In this document: piece after piece, positions 1 to 11,323 of the stretch
Layout of the letters: every line of letters begins with the position of its first letter
Numbering within the stretch: the stretch's first letter is position 1
Assembly: GCF_020283565.1 (NCBI RefSeq)
Contig: NC_060063.1
Coordinates: 26,404,777 to 26,468,776, forward strand
DNA: 64,000 bases
Source: Trifolium pratense
Taxonomy: Eukaryota > Streptophyta > Magnoliopsida > Fabales > Fabaceae
Direction: 5' to 3'
The notes under the pieces: generated by a model
Seen by the model: only the letters and a program-made list of their open reading frames with translations
Databases searched by the model: none
What the model was told of the DNA's origin: nothing
Program-made: the position numbers and the translations under genes

Positions 1-663
1 TGAAATAGAAACATAAAAACATTAGAAACAGACCCTAATCCAAAAACCCTAAAATTAGAAAAAAGCAAAATATATAGAAAAATAAAAATAAAATTATAGA
101 CAAAGACAGAAGAAAAAAAGGATTGGAGTTTGAAACATTATCTTTGTTTTCTTGAACAGATGGTGAACGAACAAAGAGAGAAGAAAGACAGAAGAAATGA
201 TGAATGGACAAAGAGGTGAAGAAAATCGATGGTGAAAAGTACGCTGAAGAAAAACGAAAAATAGGTGAAAATTGGTTGATTAATGTTTGTGGGTTGTGAT
301 GAGGCGAGGAAGACAGAGGATCGACCATGGAGGCGGAGAAAACGCCATGAGATTAGGGAAGGGAGTGTGACGGCGGCTGTTAGAATGAGAGTGAGAGAAG
401 AGCAAGTGAAAACCCTAGAAAATACCATGAGAATGAGTTTATACGCAGTCGTTTTGCTCTAATATAATAAAATATTAATTTATTTCGGTTTGGTTCGGGT
501 ACCCGTGGATCGATTCTACTGAACCGAAACCGACCACCTAAGACCACATGAAACCGCTATTTGCACCCGTCAAACCGCGGGTCAGATTAAACCCGACCCG
601 GTTCGGTTTTTTTTAGCGTTTTTTGGCGGTTTGGGCTGGGCCTTCGGGTTTTGTCCACCCCTA
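1..663. mobile_element. Right-hand part of a probable hAT-like element
   Basis: From about 478 to 663 the sequence is GC-richer and full of CGGTTTGG, CCCGACCC and ACCCGT motifs. It ends in GTCCACCCCTAC, whose reverse complement GTAGGGGTGGAC resembles termini of plant hAT-type elements. No matching left end is visible, so the element may extend past the window edge. Open frames at 35-428 on the minus strand are serine/phenylalanine-rich and match no family I recognise; I do not call them genes. Confidence 0.3.
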
Positions 664-1803
664 CTTTTTGTATATTTGTTTTGTAATCATGTAGCAGTTT
701 GCATAGTTGATTTTTGTCCGACTTTCAAGCACATGATTTGACGGAACTCTACAACCCTTTATAGAAGGTGGGTAATTTCTCTTGCTATGATGTTGGGCCC
801 GAATATCCCTCTTTGTATATGGATTAGAGTACCTCTTATACTCCCTTTAATAATATTATTTTGGTAATAAAAAAAATCAAAATATATACAATAAATAAGA
901 GCTTCTACGGTACCTTATTGCAGCAATGATTATAGAATTTTTCTGACATGACTTCTTTAAACAACAAATTTTTCCATTATTAACTTAAATTCAAAAATAT
1001 TTGGAGAGGGCTTAAGCCCTCGTCAATATCAAAAACAAAACTAAAAAAAAATTGGAGAACATTATAAAAATTGGAAAATTGGAGAACCCCCTACTTTTGT
1101 CATGAATTATCTATTTTATCCTCATAAACTAAAAATTATTCTCAATTTTCACTTTTCTCTACAAAAATCTCAATTTTTTCGGAGAGAACTTTTTTCAAAT
1201 TTTTTGGTTGGCACAATTCCATAAAACTACATTATATTGGAAAATCTCATGAAAGGTTTCAAGTTTACATTATATTGGAAAATTTTCTTTTTGAAATAAT
1301 ATTGATTCTTTTTTTTTAATAGATATTGAAAACTACATATCAAGTTTTCCAGTTTTTTTTTTTTTTACTAAAATGAAGTTTTCCAGTTTGAAGTTTGTTA
1401 AATGGTAAAAAAGTATAAAACTCATTTTTAATGGTTTGTAGGGGCATAAAATTTGTTGAACTAAAGTTAAAATTTTCTCTCTGAATGTGTTATTATTAGA
1501 ATATTGTGGACCAATTTGTTACAATTTTTCTTTAAAATAATTTTTAATGCATTTCAATTTTTTATAACAATTCTTTAAAAGAATTTTTTTTAAAGTTAGA
1601 CATAAGAAATTGATTTAAATAGTTTCTCATAGAAAATGGATAAAATAAGAAGCTATTTTGTGCAACTTCTCATAAGTTAAATACTTGTCAAAATTACAGC
1701 TTAATGGATGCACAATCTTCTATTGTTTTCCTTCTTGACATTGGATGCATTCCTTTGCTATATGCAACAAAGACATCACAAGGCCAAGACATAGACCAAA
1801 ATA
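664..1803. other. AT-rich 3' flank of the TRAIP-like gene, no gene seen
   Basis: No supported reading frame. It holds a short perfect palindrome at 1006-1021 (GAGGGCTTAAGCCCTC) and long A/T runs. The minus-strand TRAIP-like gene ends at 1804, so polyadenylation signals for it should lie here, but none stands out. Confidence 0.5.
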
Positions 1804-4800
1804 TTACTGAGTAACCCTCCCAAAAAAGTGTTCAATCTGCAGACACCCCCTGGATTGCTGTAAACTACTTGCTCTGTTAGGTCCAAGCTTCAACCTTTTT
1901 GAAGCTGTTGAATTTTCCTTACCATCCTGCAAAACACAAACTTCAGTTATAGGTTTAAGCAATATCAGCAAATTAATGCACAAATAAGCTCTTAGGGAAT
2001 TAATGCACAAACCAGAGAATACAACGAATAAGCATTTAACAACTGAATAAGACAGTGAAGATATTATTGCTAGTACTTAGAATCTATTCCATAATATCAA
2101 GGGAACTACAAAAGTAGGAATTTTATATACAATTTTTTCCTGGAGAACATGGTTCTTTTCACACATATTTAAATTTAGACCTAATAGGTTGATTAAGGGG
2201 CAGAACACTACTAATACAAAAGTTCTTATTTACACCACTTATTTACAATACTCCATCTCAAGCTGGCGATGCCAAATAAGTTAGTTGAATCTTTATATTG
2301 GTAAACTCTTTGTTAACACATTAGGTTAACGAGGTGATTGTTTTGAAGAATATTCTGGCTGACGCTGTGTATGAAGTAGCTTCTGGACAGGCTATAAATT
2401 TACAATTTACAAAGGTCTGAATTTTATTGCAGTAGAAATGTAACTCCTGAGGTCCGCAAATCTATTGCCAATCACCTTGGAGTAACACAGGTCCTTGGCA
2501 CAGGTAAATATCTTGGCTTTATGATCAGCAGGAGTAAAAAATCTACGTTTAAATTCATAAAAGACAGGATTTGGAGGAAAATAAATTCCTGGAGCAGCAG
2601 ACATCTTTCTCAAGAAGGTAGAGAAGTAATGATTAAATCAATACTACAATCTATCCCAACTTATGTTATGAGCATTTTCCTTCTCCCATTGATGAAATTG
2701 AGAAAATGCTTAACTCTTTCTGGTTGGGTCATAGTGGTAACAGTACTCGTGGATTACATTGGATATCATGGGAACGACTCTCGGTAAGCAAGGATCAAGG
2801 TGGCATGGGTTTCAAATACCTTCAAGCTTTCAACTTGGCTATGCTTGGAAAACAGGCTTGGACTTTAGTCACGAAACCAAACAGTTAAATCACTAAGTTA
2901 TTCAAAGCTAAATATTTTCCAAGAAGTGATTTTTTTCAAGTCAAGCATTGGGCATAACCCAAGTTATGCTTGGAGGAGCATATGGAACTCAAAGTTCATC
3001 GTCAAAGACGGTTGCAAATGGAGTAATGGTACCGGAGAACACATAAGAGTTTGGGGGCAAATTGGCTCAAGGAAGGTATGCCACTCCCTACTCCTTCAGA
3101 CCTGCATAATTTCCAATGCAAAAGCTTGGAACTATGACAAAATCAGAAATCAGTTTGACAACAACTCTGCCAATAGCATCATGTTAACACCGTTGTTCGC
3201 TTCTGTACGTAACGAATCGATACTTTAGTATGGAAGTTAGAACACGATGGTATTATGGTATATACTTGGTGCATAGTGCATACAAGTACTGTGTTCACTT
3301 ACCTCGCGGCCGAACTCTGGACTACTAGGGCCCCTTTCCCCTAGGAACCAGAGAGTTATAAACAAAAAAAAAAAGGACTGTGTTCACAGTGCAGGTATAG
3401 TATAAATGACAGACATGGTATAGCAGGAAACTGGAACACAATTTGGTGAGCAAAAATTCCTCCGAAAGTGAAGAACCTCATTTGGAGAATTGGGCGCAAC
3501 ATTTTACCAACTCGCTTGAGACTAAAGAGTCGTGAAGTTCAATGCCAGATGAATTGTGCTATGTGCAACGGTGGTGCTGAGGAGTGAGGACAATATGCAC
3601 GTCTTTTTCTGGTCTTCACGAACGATCCAGTGCTGGCAGCACGCAGGACTGTGGGAGAATGTGAATGCTGGCTTGGCTTCAAATAACAATGTTGCAGAAA
3701 ACTTGTTTTCAGTCATGCACAAGCTTGACAAAGCGCAGCAGGAACTTTTCAATGTTATGGCGTGGAGTATATGGAAATGCAGGAACAATCAAGTGTGGAA
3801 CAACATCACTGAATCTAGCCAAACTGTGTACAATAGAGCAATGCATTTAATTACAAGTTTTCAAAACGCTCAACAGGTTCATGCGTTAGCACATCTCACG
3901 CAGCCGGTATAACAATTAACAAGCAGCTTGGTTCAAACCAAGTCTTGGAAGATATAAATGTAATATTGATGCCACCTTTTCTATTCTTCACAACAAGGTA
4001 GGGATTGGTATGTGCATCTGGAACTACAAAGGACAGTTCGTGGCTGCAAGAACAGAATGGATAGAACCTATAATGGAGGTGGAAGTTGGAGAAGCCATGG
4101 GTCTGTTAAAGGCTCTGATAGAACACCAAGATCTAGAATGCTAGCTGGCCCAATTATTGGGCCCACTTTACATGAGCACTCTTTCTAGAAGTAATTAGAA
4201 TGTTGGGGAAGAAAAGTTAGTGGGCAATTTATGGGAGTTAGTGGAATTTTATGAGAATAAAACTGTTATAAAAGGGGAAGGGTAGTGAGTAAGGCATTCA
4301 GAAAGTTGATAAGAGTTTGTTTAGGAGAGATATCTCTCCGGTCTAGGAGCACTAGTGCTCTGGTAGGAGTTCTCAGCAACCCGTGTAGGAGTTCTCAGCA
4401 ACTCTGGTTTAGTCCTTATGCGTTTCTTTTCTATCTTTCATCCTTGTAGAGCTTGGCTCATCACATTTCCACAAATAATATACAATTTCCTTTATTGAAA
4501 TTCTGGAGTTCTATCAGGCTCTCAATTGGATTGATGAGTTGCAGCTATGTGATACACAGACAATCAGACATTGAATTAGATTGCAAAAGGGCGGTAGATG
4601 GACTCTACAGCAAAAGAATATCTACATCTGACTTAGGTGCCATATTAAGTGATTGTAGAACCTTATTAGCTACGAATTTAGTGAACTCTTATGTTAAGTT
4701 CATTAGGAGACAAGCAAATGAAGTTGCCCATAATCTTGCTCGGGTGGCTACATCTTTAGCTAGTTTCCATAACTTTATCGATATCCCAACATGTATTTAC

Positions 4801-7800
4801 GATGTTATTATAGAATGAAATGAGATATGCTATTTACCGTAAAAAAAACACACATTTTGACAGCTGATGCCTAGAAGGAATGTGGTTATCGATCCACTAT
4901 CAAGCTTCTCTTTAATGAAATGACAGTCTGTTTCAATGTGTTTTGTATTGTCATGCTGAACAGGATTATGAGCAAGACCGATGTCTGATTTATTGTCTCA
5001 AAACAATTTCATAGAGCCTTTACAGTGTATCTTCAAATCTTGTAGCACTAGTTTCATCCACGATAGTTTACAAATTCTGTGTTTTACTGTTTTAGAGGTC
5101 TAAATTCTGCGACAGCACTTGATCAAGCCACAACATGGCATCAGAGCAGAACAGCACACGGCGGCACATTAATGATTGTACAAAGGTGATTTTTCAGGGG
5201 CTGGCCGGTTTTTCCAAAGCGAGTGAAATGTTGTGGGTGGTGATGTCGGATTTGCAAAGCAAAGTGCAGAAACGATTGAACAGTAGCAAAGGCTACGTGA
5301 ACAGTAACTGTAACAAGGATCAGCTGAACAGAAAAGATTCAAGCAGAAGAAGAAAAAAACTGCAGAAGACTGCATTGGAGGAGAAAAAGTCCAGAATGAA
5401 GGTGGAGAAAAAATGAAACCGCAATGGCAGCATCTAGGATTTTTGCGGAAGTGAGATTATGGGCAACTTCATTATGGTATCTTATGGTATAATCGCTTAA
5501 TTAAGTTGTTTATCTAAACAAGACCAGAATCGCTATTTCAATGGGCAACTTCATAATCAAGCAAATATTTTTGCGGTTATGTACAAGCAAATGAAGATAC
5601 CATGTAGAATTATATCCGAATATATTTCAATGCTAAGAAAATAGTAAAAGCACTAATTTGCTTAAATAGATAATTATAAATCTAATTGGATTGATTAATA
5701 GAGCAAATACTACTTATACAAAAAAAAACTTATTCACACCACTAATTTACAGCACTTCTATTATAAATTATGGGTGAGGAAAAGAATTGGTTCAACAAAC
5801 ATCTATCAAACTTTATGAGCAATTATTATGATAAAACTGTGGGGATGCAAATCTTCAAATTCTAAAGTAACAAGATTATAATTTGGTTGAATAAATCTTA
5901 TAAAAAGAGAATATGAATATTCACTTGAAGATGGTAAGTTTAATTTCAAAGAAAAAAGAAAGTTTGGATAAGATATAGAGCATCCATACACTTGCATTGC
6001 ATTAAAGTTATAATCTTCAACAAAACTCACCGAGAAGGCTTGGCTATGAGACCTTAGAACTTTGACTTTGCCACCTCTACCATCAGCTCCTACAGATATC
6101 AAATTCCCTTTTGTGGATGTTGAATCACCATTTTGTCCACGCTTGCACCATTTACCCAAGTATCTTTGAGTTCCATCAGGACCAAGCAATCCACCAGAAA
6201 AGCATATATCCACTGCAAATTAAGGAGAATGAAGGAAATTCAATTTTAAGTTTTTTTCAGTGTTTCACAAAGGTCTGTTTGGGAGAGCTTATGGAAACAG
6301 CTTGTAACATATTCATAAACTGTTTTCAGCTTATTGCTATAACTCTCCAAGATATCTTATGGAAATATAAAAATAGTTTGACTTTAATTATCTATGGTTA
6401 TAGAAATAGCTTGTACATAACCACGTATATATCTTATGCTATAATATCTTAATTAAGTTGTTTATCTAAACAAGACCAGAATCTACATGATATGTATATA
6501 AAAAAGATGTAAGAAAGAAAAATATGCCCATTTTTAAAGACAACTAGCTCATACCTGGACTTGAAGTTGTTAATGGTGACTCCTTTCTAATGTTAACCAT
6601 TGGTACAGCTTGTTTATCATTGGCTTGTAGTATCCCAACTTCATCCATAGTGTCAGCAGTAATGTCAGCTGTTTCGATGTCAATATCAATTCCTGAAGAT
6701 TCGGCCAAATTGCATATTCCTTGCAATGATGTTTTAGTCTTTGTACTAGGTGCTGTTTCTGGCATTCCTAGATCAACCTTGTCATGACCTTTGAAGTCAT
6801 CTTCGTCGATAATGATACAATCTATCTCTTCATTGGGAGACACGGTAGGTTTACTTACATTACTAATATTCACATCCTTATTTTTTGTAGGTTTGGAGTT
6901 CTCTGTCTTCAAAGATTGTAAAGGTTTGCTGTTGTCTTTCTTATTCAAATCCATTCCATACTTTGGTGTTGTACTTTGTTTGCTTTGCTCTTTTGAAGAA
7001 ACTTTGTTAGCCATGAATACATCAGAATTTGAATTTATTCTATTTTCAGTGTTCTTGGCAACTTTGAGTTGCTTCAAATATTCATTCTCTTTTGCTTCCA
7101 TTATTGTCGCCATTTCTTGTAGCCTTGCCTAACAATGCCAACAAAAGTATAAGAGTTAATGATCCAATAATAACTGCAAGTAATGAAATAATCAACTACT
7201 CTATCTCATTATATATGTCGTTTAAAGTCATGCACACAAAAAAAATAGTGAATGTATTATTTTTAACATCTTACTTGACTAATTAGGCTATGTTTAGATA
7301 AACAGCTTGATTAAGTGCTTATATGATAAGTGCTTATGTACACAATACTTCTATGAGATAAAGTAAAGTCAAATTATTTTTCATATAAGGTATATGTTGT
7401 CTTCATAAGCTATCCTGAAGAACTTACGGAAAAAACATGAAAAAATTTATGGACAAGTCATAACTTGTTTCCATAAGCTCTCACAAGTGCTTATGCTAGT
7501 TAATAATCTTAAATAAGTCAATCCAAACAGCCCCTTGATTACTATAGGGTTAGTTAAGATACAAATAATTAATAATTTCTTGATATTCTAAAGTGACCAA
7601 TAATTTGAGCCAAACAAATATTTCAAACAGAACACTGACTTAATATAAGAGGGAAGAAGTAGCAATAACTTTACATCTTGTGATTACCTTCGCTTTAGTA
7701 ATCTTCTCTTTAGCCTTCTCAAGCTTTTTACGATAATGAGCCTCACCTCTCCCCAGAACATTACACTTTGCCATTAACTCTTTGTAACTCCTGCCAAAAT

Positions 7801-10800
7801 AGATGCAATCACAATTTAAAGCAAGGCGTAGAAAATTGAGGTCATAAATTTCAATTTGAAAGGCTGAATTTGAACTTTGTGGCTAAAATACAGAATAGTA
7901 CAACAAATAAAATCCCAAAAATAAAATATTTGTTGATTTCAAAAGCATATTGGAGTCCATCATAAAAGTCCGCAGTTCGTACATCTAAATCAGCAAAATT
8001 ATATTCATCTCAACCCATACTGACAGAGTTAAAACATGCATCTGCCATGTTCCATTGCACTCGGCCCATACTCCTCATACACGAAACATTCTCCTATTAT
8101 TGAGAATGGACGGTATAAGGGGAGATGGAACCAAGGAGAAAACTTAAAGTCATTTGTTTACCTTTCATACAAACACCAGACCTGAGCATGGCAGATCGTC
8201 AGCCGGGTCTAAAAATATTCCAACTCAAAACACATAAACTAGTCCAAACAACTTTTTCAAATCTTTTTGTGAATAAATCAAGATTTGGAAGATTAACCTG
8301 TTCCGCAGGACAAGAGATCTTTTTAATGTGTCTACTGTTTCTTGACTGTTGGCCCCATTACCCAAAGTGGCAAGCTTCAAAACCTCATCTTCACCAAGGT
8401 CCACATCAGACACCCTAGATTGCAAGCAAAAAGTATAAAAAAAAAAAAAAAATACTGAGTTTAATTTTGTAATACCGTCGGTGTAAAAAGTTTAAAACCA
8501 TCAACAAATCATAGTCAATCATACTTGTGACTATAAAACCAGTTATGATTAGAGTAAATGTTTATAATTATATAACTATTGTGACTGATTGACGGTGTAA
8601 AGCATATTTATACCAATGGTGAATATAAATTAAATCCAGAAATATTATATCATAAACAAATTATAGATACTCATTCAAAATGCAGCTCCACTCACAATTT
8701 TAATGCTGCAAGTTCTTTAGCCAAAGCCATATTTCTCTCTTGCAATCTAAAACGCTCCAAATTTGACTTCTCAAGCTCCTAAGCCGAAATGAAATATATA
8801 AAAGTTAATTTCAGATGTAAATTGTCAATTTATCACTGATGAACAGAAGGTTACAAAGTAATCCACCTCTGATTTCACACGAAGCTGGAATTGTAAGGAT
8901 GTTTTTTGCTTCAAGGCTTCATTCTTTGATGCAATTTCTATCTTTGTCTGATCCTTGCAAGTACAAAGCTGAAGGAATGCCATTACCAAAAGTATTTTTT
9001 TAGAAATATATTAGCAAATATGAAAGACATTTTAAGCTGAATCACTACTATTTGAAAGAAGCCTGAAAACTTTTATGGAGATAGAATACCAAGTAATTGG
9101 GTTGCTAGGACTTATTATTTGGTGATAACAGCTAATAATCAATCTGAATGTAAAAAGATGTAAATTTTATTGAAAAATGAATTGCATGGGACTAGTATGA
9201 CTCCAATCACTTATTAACCAACATATTGAGTTTTTACTAATTTGAACAATCACAACATAAAAAATAAGTCAAAGGAAAAACATGAATCTTGAAATTCTTT
9301 CTACACTTTTTTTGCCATGAACCGAGTCTCCAACAAGAAACCAGGGACAATAAACTCTCAAGTCTCAACTCTCAACAGTTTTAAGTTTTAACGCTACTAC
9401 ATATCAAGGCTGACTCCAACTCAAGACCTCTAGCTGACCTTCATCGTCTCATCCAAAGGCTCTTGGGTATATCTTTCTACATTTAAAATCATAAGCAATT
9501 TAACAATCTATGTTGTTAATCCTAGACATAGGCGCGTACAGCCGAACCCCAAAAATGTTATAGTGGTAGTATAGCTGATAGAGAGATAACCGCTACTGCG
9601 AAGACTAAAAAAAATGTACAAAGTAAACATAAATTCCAATAAGATACATAAATACTCAAAATAGTAAAACACGCAAAATTAAAGGAATAATCATAATAAT
9701 TATAAGTAACTTTGTCATTTCCCATCAAAATAGGTTATATATGTAATCAAAATGACATAGTATTCAAAACGACAAAATCAAGTTCTAAAAGTAAACAAAA
9801 GGACAGGCAATTAAAACCAAGTTCTAAAACTAATCAAAATCATGCTTCCACATATACATCTGCCTCGCCTTCATTTCCAAGTTCCACAACATCAATATTA
9901 TCTTGTACGTAACTTTATTCGAACTCGTTTTTCCACCTCCAACTCCTCATCTCCATTAGGCACAGCTCTAATGAGTCTAAATTGCTATAGCAATATAAGC
10001 AAGATTGCACAATTCACGATAGCTACAAACGCTACTGCTGAATGTGCCTTGCAGGGAGATGGCGTTGCGCCGAACCCTACCACTGCTACGCTATTCTAAT
10101 TATAGCTCCGCGCTATAGCACCCTATTGACAGCATAGTTAACCATTTGGGCAACTATAAACTCAAGGATTAAACAAGATATCATAAATGTTACCAACACT
10201 TTTGTAAGGGTGTGAAAAAACTGCCTCGTTGTGAGAATAACATTAAGAACAATGATTATAGGGCTCTATCTAAATTTAGTCAATTAGTCCTCAACTATAT
10301 TAAAAAAAAATTGCAGAAACATTAGAAATAACAATTCCCTTTTCAGGTCTGTTTGGATTGGCATATTTTTGAGCTTATGAAAATATAGTTTATGCAAATA
10401 AATATGTTTTTAAGTTAATTCATAAGTTCTCACTAACGAAAATTGTTTCATCATAAGCTGTTTTTTCATAAACTACCTTGACAAACTTATGAACAATATA
10501 TGAACGCTTATTTATTTGCATAAGCTCAAAAATAAGTCAATCCAAACCGCCCGAATCAAACAAAACAATATATCTTCTTATTCTAAAAAAAAACAATATG
10601 TATTCTTGTAATTTGTTCCATCCCAAATTAATCAGCAATAAAAAACAATGAACAAAAACACCCTATTTATCAAATTAAGCTAACCAAAAGCTAAAACAGA
10701 TTATAGAAATTAAAAAATACCTCATCTTTAAGTTCATCTAACTCCTTAGTTTGTTTTCCCAAAACAGTACTAAGCCCAGAAACTTTACCCTCCAATCTCT

Positions 10801-11207
10801 TAACTTCTTTTCGCAAAACACCGGCATCTTCTTCAACACCAACTTGCTTCTGAGTAACAACAGATTCCTTCACATCTCCAATCGATTGAAAATAAAGCCG
10901 ACACGCATCTTTCGCCTTGCAACCTTGCTTACAAACGGGGCAAGTATGCTTCTTCGATGTGCAATACTCGAACCATTGCTGCAAACTACACAACACAACA
11001 CATCACAAGATCAAATAAACCCATGTAGAAAATGAGAAGAAAAAAAAAATGAAACTTTTAGGGTTTTGAAAAGGGAATTAATTACCAGAGCTCGTGAAAG
11101 ACATGGCCACAGATGGAAACTGATTGAAGATCTTCGGTAATGGGATTGAGACCTTCGTAGCAGATTGAACAAATGGTGCCGGCGAAATCGCCGCTATCTG
11201 CTACCAT
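1804..11207 (-). CDS. TRAIP: TRAIP/NOPO-type RING-H2 E3 ubiquitin ligase, 9 exons, 556 aa
   Basis: Exons read on the minus strand: 11207-11086, 10985-10721, 8968-8867, 8778-8696, 8414-8298, 7790-7688, 7128-6555, 6212-6031 and 1926-1804. All introns are GT-AG, phases agree, and the sum is 1671 nt. The N-terminus is a RING-H2 finger (C13, C16, C33, H35, H38, C41, C56, C59), completed only when exons 1 and 2 are joined. Lys/Glu-rich coiled-coil segments follow to about residue 290. Near 366-376 is an IDCIIIDEDDF stretch that looks like a SUMO-interacting motif. The last exon (517-556) holds KEN (519-521), a basic SKRLK patch and a PIP-like tail QIEHFF just before the stop. Animal TRAIP ubiquitinates replisomes and related substrates during DNA replication stress; a nuclear replication or repair role here is inferred from the family. 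The final intron (4.1 kb) holds LINE and Copia debris. Confidence 0.88.
3299..3376 (+). mobile_element. 5'-truncated SINE with A-tail and 11-bp target duplication
   Basis: A 78-bp insert ending in an A-run interrupts the LINE. It is flanked on both sides by ACTGTGTTCAC (3288-3298 and 3377-3387). Its body (GGCCGAACTCTGGACTACTA, then AGGAACCAGAG) resembles the 3' half of plant SINEs. Confidence 0.7.
4140..4535 (+). mobile_element. LTR-like insert inside the LINE
   Basis: The LINE RNase H frame is interrupted by about 400 bp that begins TGCTAGCTGGCC. It holds a TATA-like TTATAAAAGGGG, a duplicated GTAGGAGTTCTCAGCAAC segment (4362 and 4386) and a candidate end in TTCTATCA. This suggests a solo LTR, but I cannot match a target-site duplication. 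Confidence 0.4.
4866..5060 (-). mobile_element. Copia RNase H fragment, minus strand
   Basis: Read on the minus strand, 4905-5000 encodes the conserved end of a Copia RNase H domain: DNKSDIGLAHNPVQHDNTKH followed by an IETDCHFIKEK segment. It is short and bounded by unrelated sequence. Confidence 0.75.
5105..5430 (+). mobile_element. Copia leader and start of gag-like frame
   Basis: ATGGCATCAGAGCAG at 5134 resembles the primer-binding region of Copia elements (TGG.ATCAGAGC). It is followed by a 93-aa open frame (5135-5416) that is Lys/Ser-rich and ends in a basic tail. I treat it as a retroelement leader remnant, not a gene. Confidence 0.4.
5440..5540. repeat. Partial copy of the MITE end at 6420-6490
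   Basis: The segment TTAATTAAGTTGTTTATCTA and the following AACAAGACCAGAATC occur here and again at 6450-6483, including a few bases beyond the element end. This suggests duplication of a MITE end with some flank. Confidence 0.5.
6262..6476. mobile_element. MITE in TRAIP intron 7
   Basis: Starts GGTCTGTTTGGGAGAGCTTA and ends TTGTTTATCTAAACAAGACC. The ends are imperfect inverted repeats of the (G)GTCTGTTTGG type found in several other elements here. Confidence 0.45.
7286..7534. mobile_element. MITE in TRAIP intron 6
   Basis: GGCTATGTTTAGATAAACAG at the left is matched in inverted orientation by AATAAGTCAATCCAAACAGCC at the right, with AAGTGCTTAT-rich arms between. The family resembles the elements at 10347-10552 and 6262-6476. 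Confidence 0.6.
8459..8636. mobile_element. Possible small MITE in TRAIP intron 4
   Basis: ACCGTCGGTGTAAA at the left and GACGGTGTAAAG/ACCAATGGTGAATATA at the right form a weak inverted repeat around an AT-rich core. The ends are not sharp. Confidence 0.3.
9520..10140. repeat. CGCTA-rich repeat block in TRAIP intron 2
   Basis: Repeated short motifs of the type GCTATAGC, ACCGCTACTGCG and GCGCCGAACCC occur, resembling the AATAGCGGCTATG element at 56540-56700. Boundaries are unclear. Open frames inside (9712-10099) look non-coding. Confidence 0.35.
10347..10552. mobile_element. Hairpin MITE in TRAIP intron 2
   Basis: The left arm GGTCTGTTTGGATTGGCATA, then TTTTTGAGCTTATG, is matched by the right arm GCATAAGCTCAAAAATAAGT, then CAATCCAAACCGCCC. 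The inverted repeat is about 35 bp long with few mismatches. No clear target duplication. Confidence 0.7.
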
Positions 11208-11315
11208 TTGTGGTTTCTCTTTCTCTGTGATTTTCTAACCGTGTTTTCTCGAGAAAAAATATGCGAGAAAATGAGGGAAATTTTGAAACCTGGCGCAGAG
11301 TTAATTTTCATGAGA

Positions 11316-11323
11316 GCGGGAAA
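11316..11323 (-). promoter_or_regulatory. Candidate E2F site upstream of the TRAIP-like gene
   Basis: The plus strand reads GCGGGAAA, i.e. TTTCCCGC on the gene's strand, which fits the plant E2F consensus. It lies about 110 bp upstream of the ATG at 11207. E2F control of replication genes is well established; occupancy here is inference. Confidence 0.45.

Larger units (their letters stand above)
2380..4818 (+). mobile_element. Decayed L1-type LINE (RT thumb, zf-RVT, RNase H) in TRAIP intron 8
   Basis: Open pieces at 2521-2888 encode the conserved region after the reverse transcriptase palm (REVMIKSILQSIPTYVMS, then GGMGFKYLQAFNLAMLGKQ). Pieces at 3556-3912 carry the zf-RVT/linker region (MAWSIWKCRNNQVWN), and 4555-4818 the end of the RNase H domain (ELDCKRAVDGLYSKR, then FIRRQANEVAHNLARV). 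Stops and frameshifts break every domain. It runs opposite to the host gene, so it does not offer sense LINE splice or polyA signals to it. Confidence 0.8.

Noticed and set aside
35..428. Two overlapping minus-strand frames of about 97 codons at the window start
   Set aside because: Phe/Ser-rich composition typical of chance frames in CT-rich leaders; no family match and inside transposon-like sequence.
5135..5416. 93-codon frame beginning MASEQNSTRRHINDCTK
   Set aside because: It directly follows a Copia primer-site-like sequence inside an intron full of retroelement pieces; better read as a leader or gag relic than a gene.
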